From Acetobacteraceae bacterium (GTDB taxonomy: Bacteria; Pseudomonadota; Alphaproteobacteria; Acetobacterales; Acetobacteraceae), in contig PLSZ01000083.1 in assembly GCA_003164305.1 (NCBI GenBank), forward strand, positions 7,110-20,493: 13,384 bases of DNA. Direction: 5' to 3'. The position numbers were made by a program, and so were the translations under genes. The stretch's first letter is position 1; every line of letters starts with the position of its first letter. Under the pieces are notes generated by a model. The model saw nothing but the letters and a program-made list of their open reading frames with translations, did no database searches and was not told the DNA's origin. Positions 1-7,146 of this stretch are shown piece after piece.

Positions 1-1229
1 AACTCGTTATCGACTCGAATTGGAACCAGCAAAATCGACTTCATTTGCGCGGCTTCGAACTGCTCTCTGGATAGTCCGATCAGATCGTCCGAATAAGCGG
101 AGATCTGCTCGCCAGCCAAGAGTCGCCTGGCCGCGTCGGGGAATCTCGCGGTCAGATCAAACTCTTTGAGCGGCGTGTCGTCCGGTAACCGGGTGACGCC
201 GGATGCACACCACTCATGTCGCACGAATGACAAAAGGTGGCCCGCGGGATCCGGCCGGACTTCCGAGAACTGTACGCGTGAAACCGACATTGTCTCTCCG
301 ACGAGCGCCAAAACGGTCAGTATGGCGTCGTTTAAATCCCGTTCACCCAGCAGAGCGGCGGCGCCCAGGGTCACCGCGGTCAGCAGTGCATCATGACGAT
401 GCAACGCCGCCTCTGCCTCGATCCTTTCAGATAGCTCTTTTTGGAGAAGGATATTGGCCTGGCGCAACTCCGCGGTCCGTTGCGTTACCGTGTCTTCTAA
501 TTGCTTTTTGTAAACGTTCAGTTGAATCGCCCGATCTTCGGCTCTCGCCGCGCTCTCTTCGGCGATCGCGCGTTGTGTCAACGCGCGCGACAATTGGTCG
601 GCCAGCAAGAGGAAGCCAACGCTGCTTATCAACATAACAGCCACACGCCACCAAACAGAGCGTCGCCAGTCCTTAAGCGCATCAGCCCGCGCCAGAGCGG
701 CATGTGCACTCATGTCGCCACTTGCCGCGGCGGCGACAATGAGGTGGCCGACACCTCGTGGAGGTGCCTGCCCGACCGAAATCGTGCCGCCCTTCTCGAT
801 CCAGATCCATGCGGTTGGATATTGCAGAAGAATTTGCCAGAAAGCCGCCATCCGATCAGGATCGTCCGGATGACCCGGAATCTGGGCGGCCAGTTCGGCC
901 AGCACGCTCAGCTCAAGCAGCGTGGAGGCGGTATTGTCGAGTTGCGATTGGGCACGTTCAAGTGTCGCGCCCCGTTCGACCGCGGTGAAGCCGGCGACGA
1001 TGACCCATATCGCGAGCAGCGCCGCCAAGGCTGGCGGAAAGATCAGCCACCGGCGGTAACGCCGTCCGCCGTGTCCCGATAAATGCGGCGACGAGCCCGG
1101 TGTTTTGTGTGGGTCTCGGTCTCCGGAGATCTCCTGGGGATGATTGGCGCCATGGTCCGCGTCGGCGAATGACGCCAACCCGTGCGTGGTGTCTGGTAAG
1201 TTGGGACCTGGTGGCTCTCCGGCGCTCAC
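1..1229 (-). CDS. Membrane-anchored GAF-domain sensor protein, C-terminus cut by the window edge
   Basis: About 409 residues are visible before the frame runs off the left edge, so the output domain (histidine kinase, GGDEF or other) is unknown. The order is: a hydrophilic Pro/His/Asp-rich N-terminal tail (1-60); TM1 about 62-83 after a basic RRYRRW stretch; an extracytoplasmic region about 85-190 with no family I recognise; TM2 about 192-210; a charged coiled-coil-like linker about 212-275; and the start of a GAF domain about 281-409, ending in a segment like FEAAQMKSILLVPIRV that is typical of GAF sensors. The start chosen is GTG at 1229-1227, which overlaps the TGA stop (1228-1226) of the GGDEF/EAL gene as GTGA. 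No stronger start exists in this frame (open only to 1238) and no clear Shine-Dalgarno is seen, so translational coupling is likely. The protein probably acts in the inner membrane with the two upstream partners. Confidence 0.8.
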   Translation of the reverse strand, partial: MSAGEPPGPNLPDTTHGLASFADADHGANHPQEISGDRDPHKTPGSSPHLSGHGGRRYRRWLIFPPALAALLAIWVIVAGFTAVERGATLERAQSQLDNTASTLLELSVLAELAAQIPGHPDDPDRMAAFWQILLQYPTAWIWIEKGGTISVGQAPPRGVGHLIVAAAASGDMSAHAALARADALKDWRRSVWWRVAVMLISSVGFLLLADQLSRALTQRAIAEESAARAEDRAIQLNVYKKQLEDTVTQRTAELRQANILLQKELSERIEAEAALHRHDALLTAVTLGAAALLGERDLNDAILTVLALVGETMSVSRVQFSEVRPDPAGHLLSFVRHEWCASGVTRLPDDTPLKEFDLTARFPDAARRLLAGEQISAYSDDLIGLSREQFEAAQMKSILLVPIRVDNE

Positions 1230-3514
1230 CGGCCAACATCAAGCCCGGCGAGTTCAGAGACGGCTGCTCCTCCCTCAGGACAGATCTTTCCATCCCGCAA
1301 CAACCGGCCGGCCGCCGTCGCGGTGACCGGGCGGCTGTAGTAGAAACCCTGGCCTTCCTGGCAGCCGATCGACAGCAGAAATTCAACCTGTTCGCGGGTT
1401 TCCGGCCCCTCCGCGATAACGCGCAAACCTAACGCGCGCGCGAGATTTACCGTGGCCCGGACGATGGCGGCGTCGCTTGGATTGACCAGCGCTCCGTGGA
1501 CGAATTGCATCGCGACCTTCAGGCGGTTGACCTTGAATTTACTGAGATAGGCGAGCGAGGAATAGCCGGTTCCAAAATCGTCGATCGCGACCGACATCCC
1601 AAGATCGCGAAATTGCCGCAACGGATCTTCGATCAGACCCGCGGTCGCCATCAGTACCGATTCGGTGAGTTCGATCTCAAGGAGTGCCGGATTGACATGC
1701 CACTTCCGCAGGCAATCGGATAAATAGGCTTGCAACTCTCCATTCGCCCTGAATTGCGCCCCGGACACGTTGACGGCCAGGACGGGACAGACCAGTTTTT
1801 CGCCGGCCCATGCGTTGATCTGACGGCAGGCGGCGTCAATGATCCAGTCGCCAAGCCCGACGATAAGGCCGGTTGCCTCGGCGACCGGGATGAACGCATC
1901 GGGACGCAACAGGCCAAGTCGCGGATGGTTCCAACGCACCAGGGCCTCCATGCCGATCAGTCGCCCGGACGCGAGTTCGACCTGCGGCTGATAGAAAAGT
2001 TCGAACTCGCCCTGGGCCAAACCCTTTCGCATTTCGTCGGTCAGCGACACCCGCTCGCGCACGATTTGATCGAGGTCCGCCGAGTGAAACCGATATTGGT
2101 TCCTGCCCTCGTCCTTCGCGCGGTACAATGCCAGTTCAGCCCTGGTCAGTAACGTGCCGGCATCCGCGAGGCCGGGCGTGCTTGGCGAAATTCCGATGCT
2201 GGTCGTGATGTGAAGTTCGTGCCCATCGATCACGCAGGGCGCGGCCGTGGTCAGCAGTAGTCGCGCGGCGAGGCCCCCGGCCGCTGACGGGTCTCCGATA
2301 TCGTTCTGCAGAATCGCGAATTCATCGCCACCCAGACGGGCGACAATGTTGGCCCTGCTGACGGTATCGTTGACGTGGACGCCAGCGTCGCCCTCGTTCA
2401 TACAGTCCTGAAGGCGCTGACCGACCACTTTAAGCAATGCGTCGCCAACCGATTGACCGAGCGTCTCGTTGATGTCCTTGAAGTGGTCCAGATCCAGGAA
2501 CATCACGGCGAAGTCGCTCGCCCCGCTCCTGAACGCCGCGAGCGACACTTCCACGTGCTCCAGGAAGGCGGTCCGGTTGGCGAGGCCGGTCAACTCGTCC
2601 ACGTGGGCGTGGCGCTTTAGTTGATCTTCTGACTGTTTCCTCTCCGTGATATCATTGAGCACACCGATGTAGTTTGTCGTGATATTTTTTTCGCCTTCCA
2701 CTCCAGCGAAAAACGTCTCCGCCCAATACCGTGTCCCATCGCTCCGGTAAATCTCGGCGGTGACATGCGCGTCGGCGCCGGCGTGTAACCTGTTCTGAAT
2801 GATCGCCAGTCTGACCTGCATCGGATCCGGGCCGAACAGGCATGCGAGGTCGCGTCCCACGATCTCCTTCACGGAATAGCCAGTTGCCCGCACGAAAGCG
2901 GGATTGACGTAAATGATCGGTTCGCCGGGTGCCAGCGCGTCGATTATGATAATCGCGTTCAACGCGGCTTCGATTGCCTGATTGCTCAGTCTCCATCGTT
3001 TGGCCGCGTCGGTTAGCAGTCGTACCGGGATGACGCGCAGCGTGATATAGGCCAGGATCCCGAGAATGAGGCCATCCAGCGCGAGCAACGCGGTTTTCAG
3101 AGTCATCGGGAGCAGAGATTGTTCAATTTCCACCCGGCCCACCGGTATGCCGGAATCGTATACGACCGCCGAGCGTATCAGAGTGGGCGCTGATGGAGCG
3201 GCGCCGACCACCGCCAGTACGATCCCGCCAGCGTCTCGTATCCGCGTCTGGACGTCAACGCCATAGTGCGGTTGTTCGCTAAGCAGTTCCTGCAACCGAA
3301 CCTGTTGGTACATCCATAAGTCTGGCGCCGAGGCTGCCCATTGGCTCAACGCCGGGCCTGTCGCTATCAGCCTTTCGTCCAGGGCAGCCTTGGCACCCAT
3401 GTACTCGTGGATCGCGTATCCCAACGGAGGGAAAAGGCAGAACACGAACACAACGACCGCGGACGCTATCGCATTGATGACATAGACGCGCTTCTGATTC
3501 GGCTCGACGATCAT
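1226..3514 (-). CDS. Membrane PAS-GGDEF-EAL c-di-GMP turnover protein
   Basis: This is a 762-residue inner-membrane protein for synthesis and/or breakdown of c-di-GMP. TM1 is about 11-33, a periplasmic sensory region spans about 35-136, and TM2 is about 138-162. A PAS/PAC follows (about 175-295; NPAFVRATGYS, NDITERK), then GGDEF (about 300-480) and EAL (about 490-740). The GGDEF signature is intact (395-399), but the I-site RxxD reads SRAN (386-389), so feedback inhibition is probably absent. The EAL domain has E523-A-L, N582, E615, D645-D646, K666, E702, E705 and Q722. The usual KID motif reads KVA, with Ala at 668 replacing Asp, so hydrolysis may be weak. The start is ATG at 3514, overlapping the TGA of the upstream binding-protein gene as ATGA. 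A longer in-frame start at 3799 would lie inside that gene and is rejected. The periplasmic part is the likely docking surface for the binding protein. Family assignment is sure; catalytic direction is inferred. Confidence 0.93.
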   Translation of the reverse strand: MIVEPNQKRVYVINAIASAVVVFVFCLFPPLGYAIHEYMGAKAALDERLIATGPALSQWAASAPDLWMYQQVRLQELLSEQPHYGVDVQTRIRDAGGIVLAVVGAAPSAPTLIRSAVVYDSGIPVGRVEIEQSLLPMTLKTALLALDGLILGILAYITLRVIPVRLLTDAAKRWRLSNQAIEAALNAIIIIDALAPGEPIIYVNPAFVRATGYSVKEIVGRDLACLFGPDPMQVRLAIIQNRLHAGADAHVTAEIYRSDGTRYWAETFFAGVEGEKNITTNYIGVLNDITERKQSEDQLKRHAHVDELTGLANRTAFLEHVEVSLAAFRSGASDFAVMFLDLDHFKDINETLGQSVGDALLKVVGQRLQDCMNEGDAGVHVNDTVSRANIVARLGGDEFAILQNDIGDPSAAGGLAARLLLTTAAPCVIDGHELHITTSIGISPSTPGLADAGTLLTRAELALYRAKDEGRNQYRFHSADLDQIVRERVSLTDEMRKGLAQGEFELFYQPQVELASGRLIGMEALVRWNHPRLGLLRPDAFIPVAEATGLIVGLGDWIIDAACRQINAWAGEKLVCPVLAVNVSGAQFRANGELQAYLSDCLRKWHVNPALLEIELTESVLMATAGLIEDPLRQFRDLGMSVAIDDFGTGYSSLAYLSKFKVNRLKVAMQFVHGALVNPSDAAIVRATVNLARALGLRVIAEGPETREQVEFLLSIGCQEGQGFYYSRPVTATAAGRLLRDGKICPEGGAAVSELAGLDVGR

Positions 3515-4401
3515 TCGGGGTTGGTCCGATCCGGCACCCAGTGAGCGGTCTCGACCAGAATTTTCCATCCCGCGGTGGACGCGACAAATGTGAGGAACTT
3601 TCTCGCCGGCGGCGTGGGGCCTGGGCCGGTTATCAGATAAAGAGTTTCGTACGTGGAATAAGATCCATCGGCGATCGTCTGGATGTTGGGCGTGACGCCG
3701 TCCAGCGCGAGGGGGCGCAGCGGCAGGCCCGCGGCGCGGATATAACTCAATGTCATCGGGCCAATGGCGCCCGGGACATTCGCGATGGCGATGGCGCAAT
3801 CCTGGTCGGTCAGTGCGAATTGCATCCCGTGGCGTTGCCCCGCGGCAGTGATCGCTTCGGCGATCGCCGGCAATTGCTGTTTCAATATCAACGTGACGTT
3901 ATCGCTTTCCGAACGAAGCACCGGCCGCGCGCGGGTTCCGTTCGGCCATTTGTCCAAACGGCCTGTATAGATGCCGGTTAACTGAACGGTTGAAATCTTT
4001 GTGCCGGGGGTCGTTGGACCGACGGCGAATACCAGGGGGGTTCGCCCATATTCCGTGGCCGCGGCCCCCTTATCGCGCTCCTGGCCCGACAAAGGCCTGC
4101 TGGTGGTTCCGACGTCCACCGCGCCGGCCAGAGTGGCATTGATGCCGCCTGTGTCGCCAAGGCCGACGAGAACCGTGACACGGATCGCGGGGTTCGCCTC
4201 ATGGAACGCATCTCCCAACAAACGCATCGTCGCGAATTCACCGCCAGTTCCGCCGATCGTCAGGCTTGCCTGGTCCTCAGCCGCGGCGACGGGTGCCGCG
4301 CGCAGGCCGCATACCAGCGCCGCGCCACACATAAGGCGGCGTGCGACATGTTGATGCGTGCGGAATGTAACAAAATAGCGCCGGGCGCCGATCAGGGACA
4401 C
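3511..4401 (-). CDS. Secreted PstS-like periplasmic substrate-binding protein
   Basis: This is a 296-residue protein of the PstS-like (PBP-like) class. Residues 1-41 form a signal peptide: basic n-region including ARR and ARRL, hydrophobic core about 23-36, cleavage probably after AAA41. The mature part opens with the TIGGTGGEF loop (48-56), followed by DTGGINATLAGAVDVG (83-98) and TTSRPL (99-104). These match the anion-contacting loops of phosphate-binding proteins. The start chosen is GTG at 4401, with GGAG 9 bases upstream. The longer ATG at 4644 would overlap the previous gene by about 150 bases and prefix a non-secretory sequence. The stop overlaps the ATG of the GGDEF/EAL gene. No pstC, pstA or pstB is nearby, so a role as a sensory co-receptor rather than in transport is inferred. 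The ligand is unknown; phosphate or another oxyanion is possible. Confidence 0.88.
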   Translation of the reverse strand: MSLIGARRYFVTFRTHQHVARRLMCGAALVCGLRAAPVAAAEDQASLTIGGTGGEFATMRLLGDAFHEANPAIRVTVLVGLGDTGGINATLAGAVDVGTTSRPLSGQERDKGAAATEYGRTPLVFAVGPTTPGTKISTVQLTGIYTGRLDKWPNGTRARPVLRSESDNVTLILKQQLPAIAEAITAAGQRHGMQFALTDQDCAIAIANVPGAIGPMTLSYIRAAGLPLRPLALDGVTPNIQTIADGSYSTYETLYLITGPGPTPPARKFLTFVASTAGWKILVETAHWVPDRTNPE

Positions 4402-4410
4402 CGTGACAAT

Positions 4411-4414
4411 CTCC
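4411..4414 (-). promoter_or_regulatory. Ribosome binding site deciding the GTG start of the binding protein
   Basis: GGAG on the minus strand lies 9 bases before the GTG at 4401. It is the only good Shine-Dalgarno in front of the signal peptide, and it decides against the long ATG start at 4644. Confidence 0.55.
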
Positions 4415-4464
4415 GGACCTCGGTTGTTGTTGCGTTGGTTTGATAAACCCGGTTGAAGCGACAA

Positions 4465-4486
4465 AGCATTGACCTGGGGCAATGCT
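4465..4486 (-). terminator. Hairpin after the truncated gene, possible weak terminator
   Basis: A perfect 7-base inverted repeat (AGCATTG / CAATGCT) encloses an 8-base loop. It starts 6 bases after the TAA of the 4493-5209 gene. On the minus strand it is followed by TTGTCGC, so the U-tract is poor and the stem is not GC-rich. It separates the truncated gene from the signalling operon and may be a weak terminator, an attenuator or an operator-like dyad. Confidence 0.35.
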
Positions 4487-4492
4487 GAACAT

Positions 4493-5209
4493 TTAACCTG
4501 AGATCGGAGGCTTATGCCGACCGAACAACTGTGTCTCAGGACGACCGAGAGCGCGATCTCGCCACGTCCAAGCCAGGTGACCAACCGATGACGGCCCGCG
4601 CGCACCCGGCCGGTCGGGGCCGAGGTGAGGTGCGAGGCTTTCATTTCGTCCGTCGCCTCGCCGTGGAGGCCACAAGCGTCCTCGGGGCGACCACATCGAA
4701 AGGATATAGAAAAGCATCGCCAGCAACAGCAGGTGACGAAAGCCCAACAGTATCGAGAACGGTTCGCTCAGGCCACCGAGCACGGATCCCGCGATATTGG
4801 AGCCGAATGCCCGATCGGGATCGCGCGCGTCCTGGAAGGATCTGGCGAAAATCACACCGGCGAAGAGCATCGGTCCAAGCGCGAGGAAGCACGGCGCCAC
4901 ATAGTGCCACGGCGGGCCGCCACCGAGGAATACGTCCAACGGAACCAGCACGCCGGCCGCGAGGAAGCCCAGGACTCCCGTATAATACCATACAAGGCGT
5001 ACCGGCCGGAACCAGAGCACGTACAGGTTCGCGAGCAGGATCAATACCAGCATGGTGAAAAACACCATCATGTTGACCAGCCAGGTGCGGCCGAACAGCA
5101 GCGCCAGTTGAACCACGGGCTTGGTTTCAAGCAACATGAAGGCCGCGCCGAGAAAGAACATGCGGTTGTCGATCCGCACCCGGCCTTTGGGGAGAAACCG
5201 CCAGACCAT
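4493..5209 (-). CDS. C-terminal fragment of a spermidine-synthase-like polytopic membrane protein (probable 5'-truncated remnant)
   Basis: This is 238 residues with about five hydrophobic segments. The stretch FFLGAAFMLLETKPVVQ (18-34), followed by LLFGRTWLVN and, later, GSNIAGSVLGGLSE and an FRHLLLLAMLFYIL helix, resembles the membrane tail that follows the methyltransferase-like domain in large bacterial proteins annotated as spermidine synthase-like. That N-terminal catalytic part is missing. The reading frame continues only 21 codons above the ATG (to 5272) before a stop, and the next gene ends there. Those upstream codons still read as plausible homologous sequence (SALSLGGLGLA), which suggests a broken gene rather than a natural start. 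Residues from about 173 are Arg/Pro/Gly-rich and look like run-on sequence. A GGAGG lies 13 bases before the ATG, so expression of the fragment is possible. Family recognition is from memory of conserved motifs. Confidence 0.6.
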   Translation of the reverse strand: MVWRFLPKGRVRIDNRMFFLGAAFMLLETKPVVQLALLFGRTWLVNMMVFFTMLVLILLANLYVLWFRPVRLVWYYTGVLGFLAAGVLVPLDVFLGGGPPWHYVAPCFLALGPMLFAGVIFARSFQDARDPDRAFGSNIAGSVLGGLSEPFSILLGFRHLLLLAMLFYILSMWSPRGRLWPPRRGDGRNESLAPHLGPDRPGARGPSSVGHLAWTWRDRALGRPETQLFGRHKPPISG

Positions 5210-5268
5210 CGCCAGCCCCAGGCCTCCGAGCGACAGTGCCGAACGGATGCCAGCCGTCCGGCAGGAGG

Positions 5269-6987
5269 CTAATCACGGTGCCAAAGTACCCAGTGCTCGG
5301 TTTCTTCCACGACCGAGAAATTCGACATCAACGAAGGGCCATAGATCCGCATGAGCGCGGAGACGTTGGCAAGTTCGATTGGGTTTGGGCCGTCTTTCTT
5401 ATACTTCCGAACCATCACATACGATGTGTCCCCGAAGAATCGTTCCGCCGTGGGATGAGCGGCGTCACAAAAAACATAGTCGTAGGCGACCGCGGCGATG
5501 CCTCCCCGCGGAGAACGCAGATCGAGAAGGTAATTAAATGGATTGAACTCATCAAATGCCAGAACCCCGTCTCGGTTCGCCGAATGCCGGCGAATCAGTT
5601 CCAGACCGTCATTCACCGCCTCGACGTATTCCATTCCTGTCGTCTCATCCCCCCTCGTGCCCGTCATCGGGCGAAAATGTAAGTAAGAGCCGCGTTCCGT
5701 CGATGCCAGTGAGATTACGTCTGGTCCTGTCGGCAACAGCCGTCCCACCGCCGCGCCGGCAAGCGATATCCCATTTTCCAGGCAAAGCGGCAGGAAGCAG
5801 ATCCCCAGCAGCAAAGCCCTCGGAAAGCCTTGCGAAAAACCTGGCCATTTCAGGGGTTTTCCACTCGACAACGATCCATGCCTGGCCGCCAAAGCGACCG
5901 CCGCGTAACCGTTCAAAGGAAAGGTGTTTTTCTGCTGGTTTGAAAACAACAGAAGATATCCCGCCGCGACAGTCAGCAGTGCGAACAGATCTCGACGGAT
6001 CGGCGTGGCGCGGTCATGGGCGCCTCCTGTTTTGACCCCGTAACCAAATCCCGCGAACAGAACGATCAGGATCGTCTGCGCCAAATCAAGAACACCAGCC
6101 GGCAACCATAACCGAAGGGACAATTGGCGAGCCGTCGCGGCCATCGCCAGATCTCGCCACATGTCGAATATGCTGAACCTCAGATAGCAGAGGACGAGTA
6201 CCGACACCATCGCGAAGCCACCGAACACCTCAACAAACCGTCGCACACGACCGGCGCTCGCGGCGATCGTCGAGACGACGATGAATGGAACCGCGACGAT
6301 CGCATAGCTGACCTTGAGAAATGCGAGCAAAGCGAACGCCGCCCCGGTGGAAATCGCCCCAATGGAGTCTCGTCGCGTCGAGCGATTCACCGATGGCGCG
6401 TTCGCCGCGCATTCCATCATGAGAATTCCAAATAGCGCGTAACCATATCGATTGTAGGTCATGGCATAACCGAAATCCAACGGATTGATGCCGAGAGGAA
6501 ATGGCGCGGTGATCAAAAGAATAGCATACACACCCAGGGCGCACGCGCTGGCGGAAGACCACCTTGCCCGGATGAGCAGGAACGTCCAGATGCCGACGAT
6601 GGCTCCAAAAAGCGCGTTCGCGTAACCGATGCCGGTCGGCCGCATTCCGGACAGTATGAGGCCGGCGGCGTGGATCAGAAATATGACAGGTCCCCAGGCG
6701 GATGAAAAATCCCGGTGGGGGACCTGGCCTTGACTGACCCGGTATGCGTTGTCGAGAAAGAAGAACGTGTCGTGCGCGAAACTTCCTAATGGAGCAGGGA
6801 TGCCGATGAACGCGGAGAGGCCGCAGACCACAACCAGCGCCGCGATAAAAATCGTATCGCCCCATGCCGGTTGCCATCCCCGAACCATCTGTTCGGGCGG
6901 GCTCGCATCACACTGACCGACGCTCGGGGGCGCCTGGATGAGATACGTGTTGTACCCGGGGACCGATTGCCGCGGCGGTTTGAGCAT
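5269..6987 (-). CDS. GT-C-like polytopic glycosyltransferase (GT39-type), lipid-linked sugar donor likely
   Basis: This is a 572-residue inner-membrane protein with a cytosolic N-tail (1-45), roughly ten hydrophobic helices, and a soluble, presumably periplasmic C-terminal domain (about 430-572). The first extracytoplasmic loop holds HDTFFFLDNAYRVSQG (72-87) followed by HRDFSSAWGP (91-100). This matches the acidic first-loop pattern of GT-C enzymes, in which an Asp (here D73, D93) near the membrane acts in sugar transfer from polyprenyl-phosphate donors. The start is ATG at 6987, with GAGG 9 bases upstream. An in-frame GTG at 7023 has no such site. The gap to the preceding stop is 159 bases and holds an imperfect hairpin. 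The C-terminus ends in a Trp-rich WVLWHRD tail. Sugar and acceptor cannot be told. It could also be a membrane protein that keeps the fold but not the activity. Confidence 0.75.
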   Translation of the reverse strand: MLKPPRQSVPGYNTYLIQAPPSVGQCDASPPEQMVRGWQPAWGDTIFIAALVVVCGLSAFIGIPAPLGSFAHDTFFFLDNAYRVSQGQVPHRDFSSAWGPVIFLIHAAGLILSGMRPTGIGYANALFGAIVGIWTFLLIRARWSSASACALGVYAILLITAPFPLGINPLDFGYAMTYNRYGYALFGILMMECAANAPSVNRSTRRDSIGAISTGAAFALLAFLKVSYAIVAVPFIVVSTIAASAGRVRRFVEVFGGFAMVSVLVLCYLRFSIFDMWRDLAMAATARQLSLRLWLPAGVLDLAQTILIVLFAGFGYGVKTGGAHDRATPIRRDLFALLTVAAGYLLLFSNQQKNTFPLNGYAAVALAARHGSLSSGKPLKWPGFSQGFPRALLLGICFLPLCLENGISLAGAAVGRLLPTGPDVISLASTERGSYLHFRPMTGTRGDETTGMEYVEAVNDGLELIRRHSANRDGVLAFDEFNPFNYLLDLRSPRGGIAAVAYDYVFCDAAHPTAERFFGDTSYVMVRKYKKDGPNPIELANVSALMRIYGPSLMSNFSVVEETEHWVLWHRD

Positions 6988-6996
6988 GGTCCGATT

Positions 6997-7000
6997 CCTC
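6997..7000 (-). promoter_or_regulatory. Ribosome binding site of the 5269-6987 glycosyltransferase
   Basis: GAGG on the minus strand lies 9 bases before the ATG at 6987. It favours this ATG over the upstream in-frame GTG at 7023. Confidence 0.5.
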
Positions 7001-7081
7001 AGCTTGCGTGTCCGCCCAACCACCCGGCGTCACATGGTCCCACGAGCGCGACGATCCTCTGGCGCGCAAGCTCCTGTTGCT

Positions 7082-7128
7082 GATTCGGCGACCAGGCGAC
7101 GCCGGCGCGACTGGTGATCGCCTGAATC
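7082..7128 (-). other. Imperfect inverted repeat between two glycosyltransferase genes
   Basis: The arms pair as GATTC/GAATC, GGCGA/TCGCC and CCAG/CTGG, with a 1-base and a 3-base bulge on one arm and a 15-base loop that itself contains CGCCGGCG. It sits about 19 bases after the TAA of the GT87 gene. No U-tract follows on the minus strand, so it is not a standard intrinsic terminator. It could stabilise the upstream mRNA end, or be chance in GC-rich DNA. No promoter was recognised elsewhere in the 6988-7146 gap. Confidence 0.3.
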
Positions 7129-7146
7129 GGACAACGGCGGCTTTCG

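Noticed and set aside
501..1082. Plus-strand open frame of 193 codons
   Set aside because: The minus strand here encodes a coherent two-helix, coiled-coil, GAF sensor. The plus frame has no recognisable domain.
958..1386. Minus-strand 142-codon frame spanning the junction of the GAF and GGDEF/EAL genes
   Set aside because: It overlaps both well-supported genes in another frame and has an Arg-rich, domain-free product.
3515..3799. N-terminal extension of the GGDEF/EAL frame up to 3799
   Set aside because: It overlaps the 3' end of the binding-protein gene out of frame. The 95 extra residues are Arg/His/Pro-rich, and the ATGA overlap gives a natural start at 3514.
4402..4644. Longer ATG start for the binding protein
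   Set aside because: It would run through the truncated gene's end and the hairpin, and would place 81 residues before the signal peptide. GTG at 4401 has a good Shine-Dalgarno.
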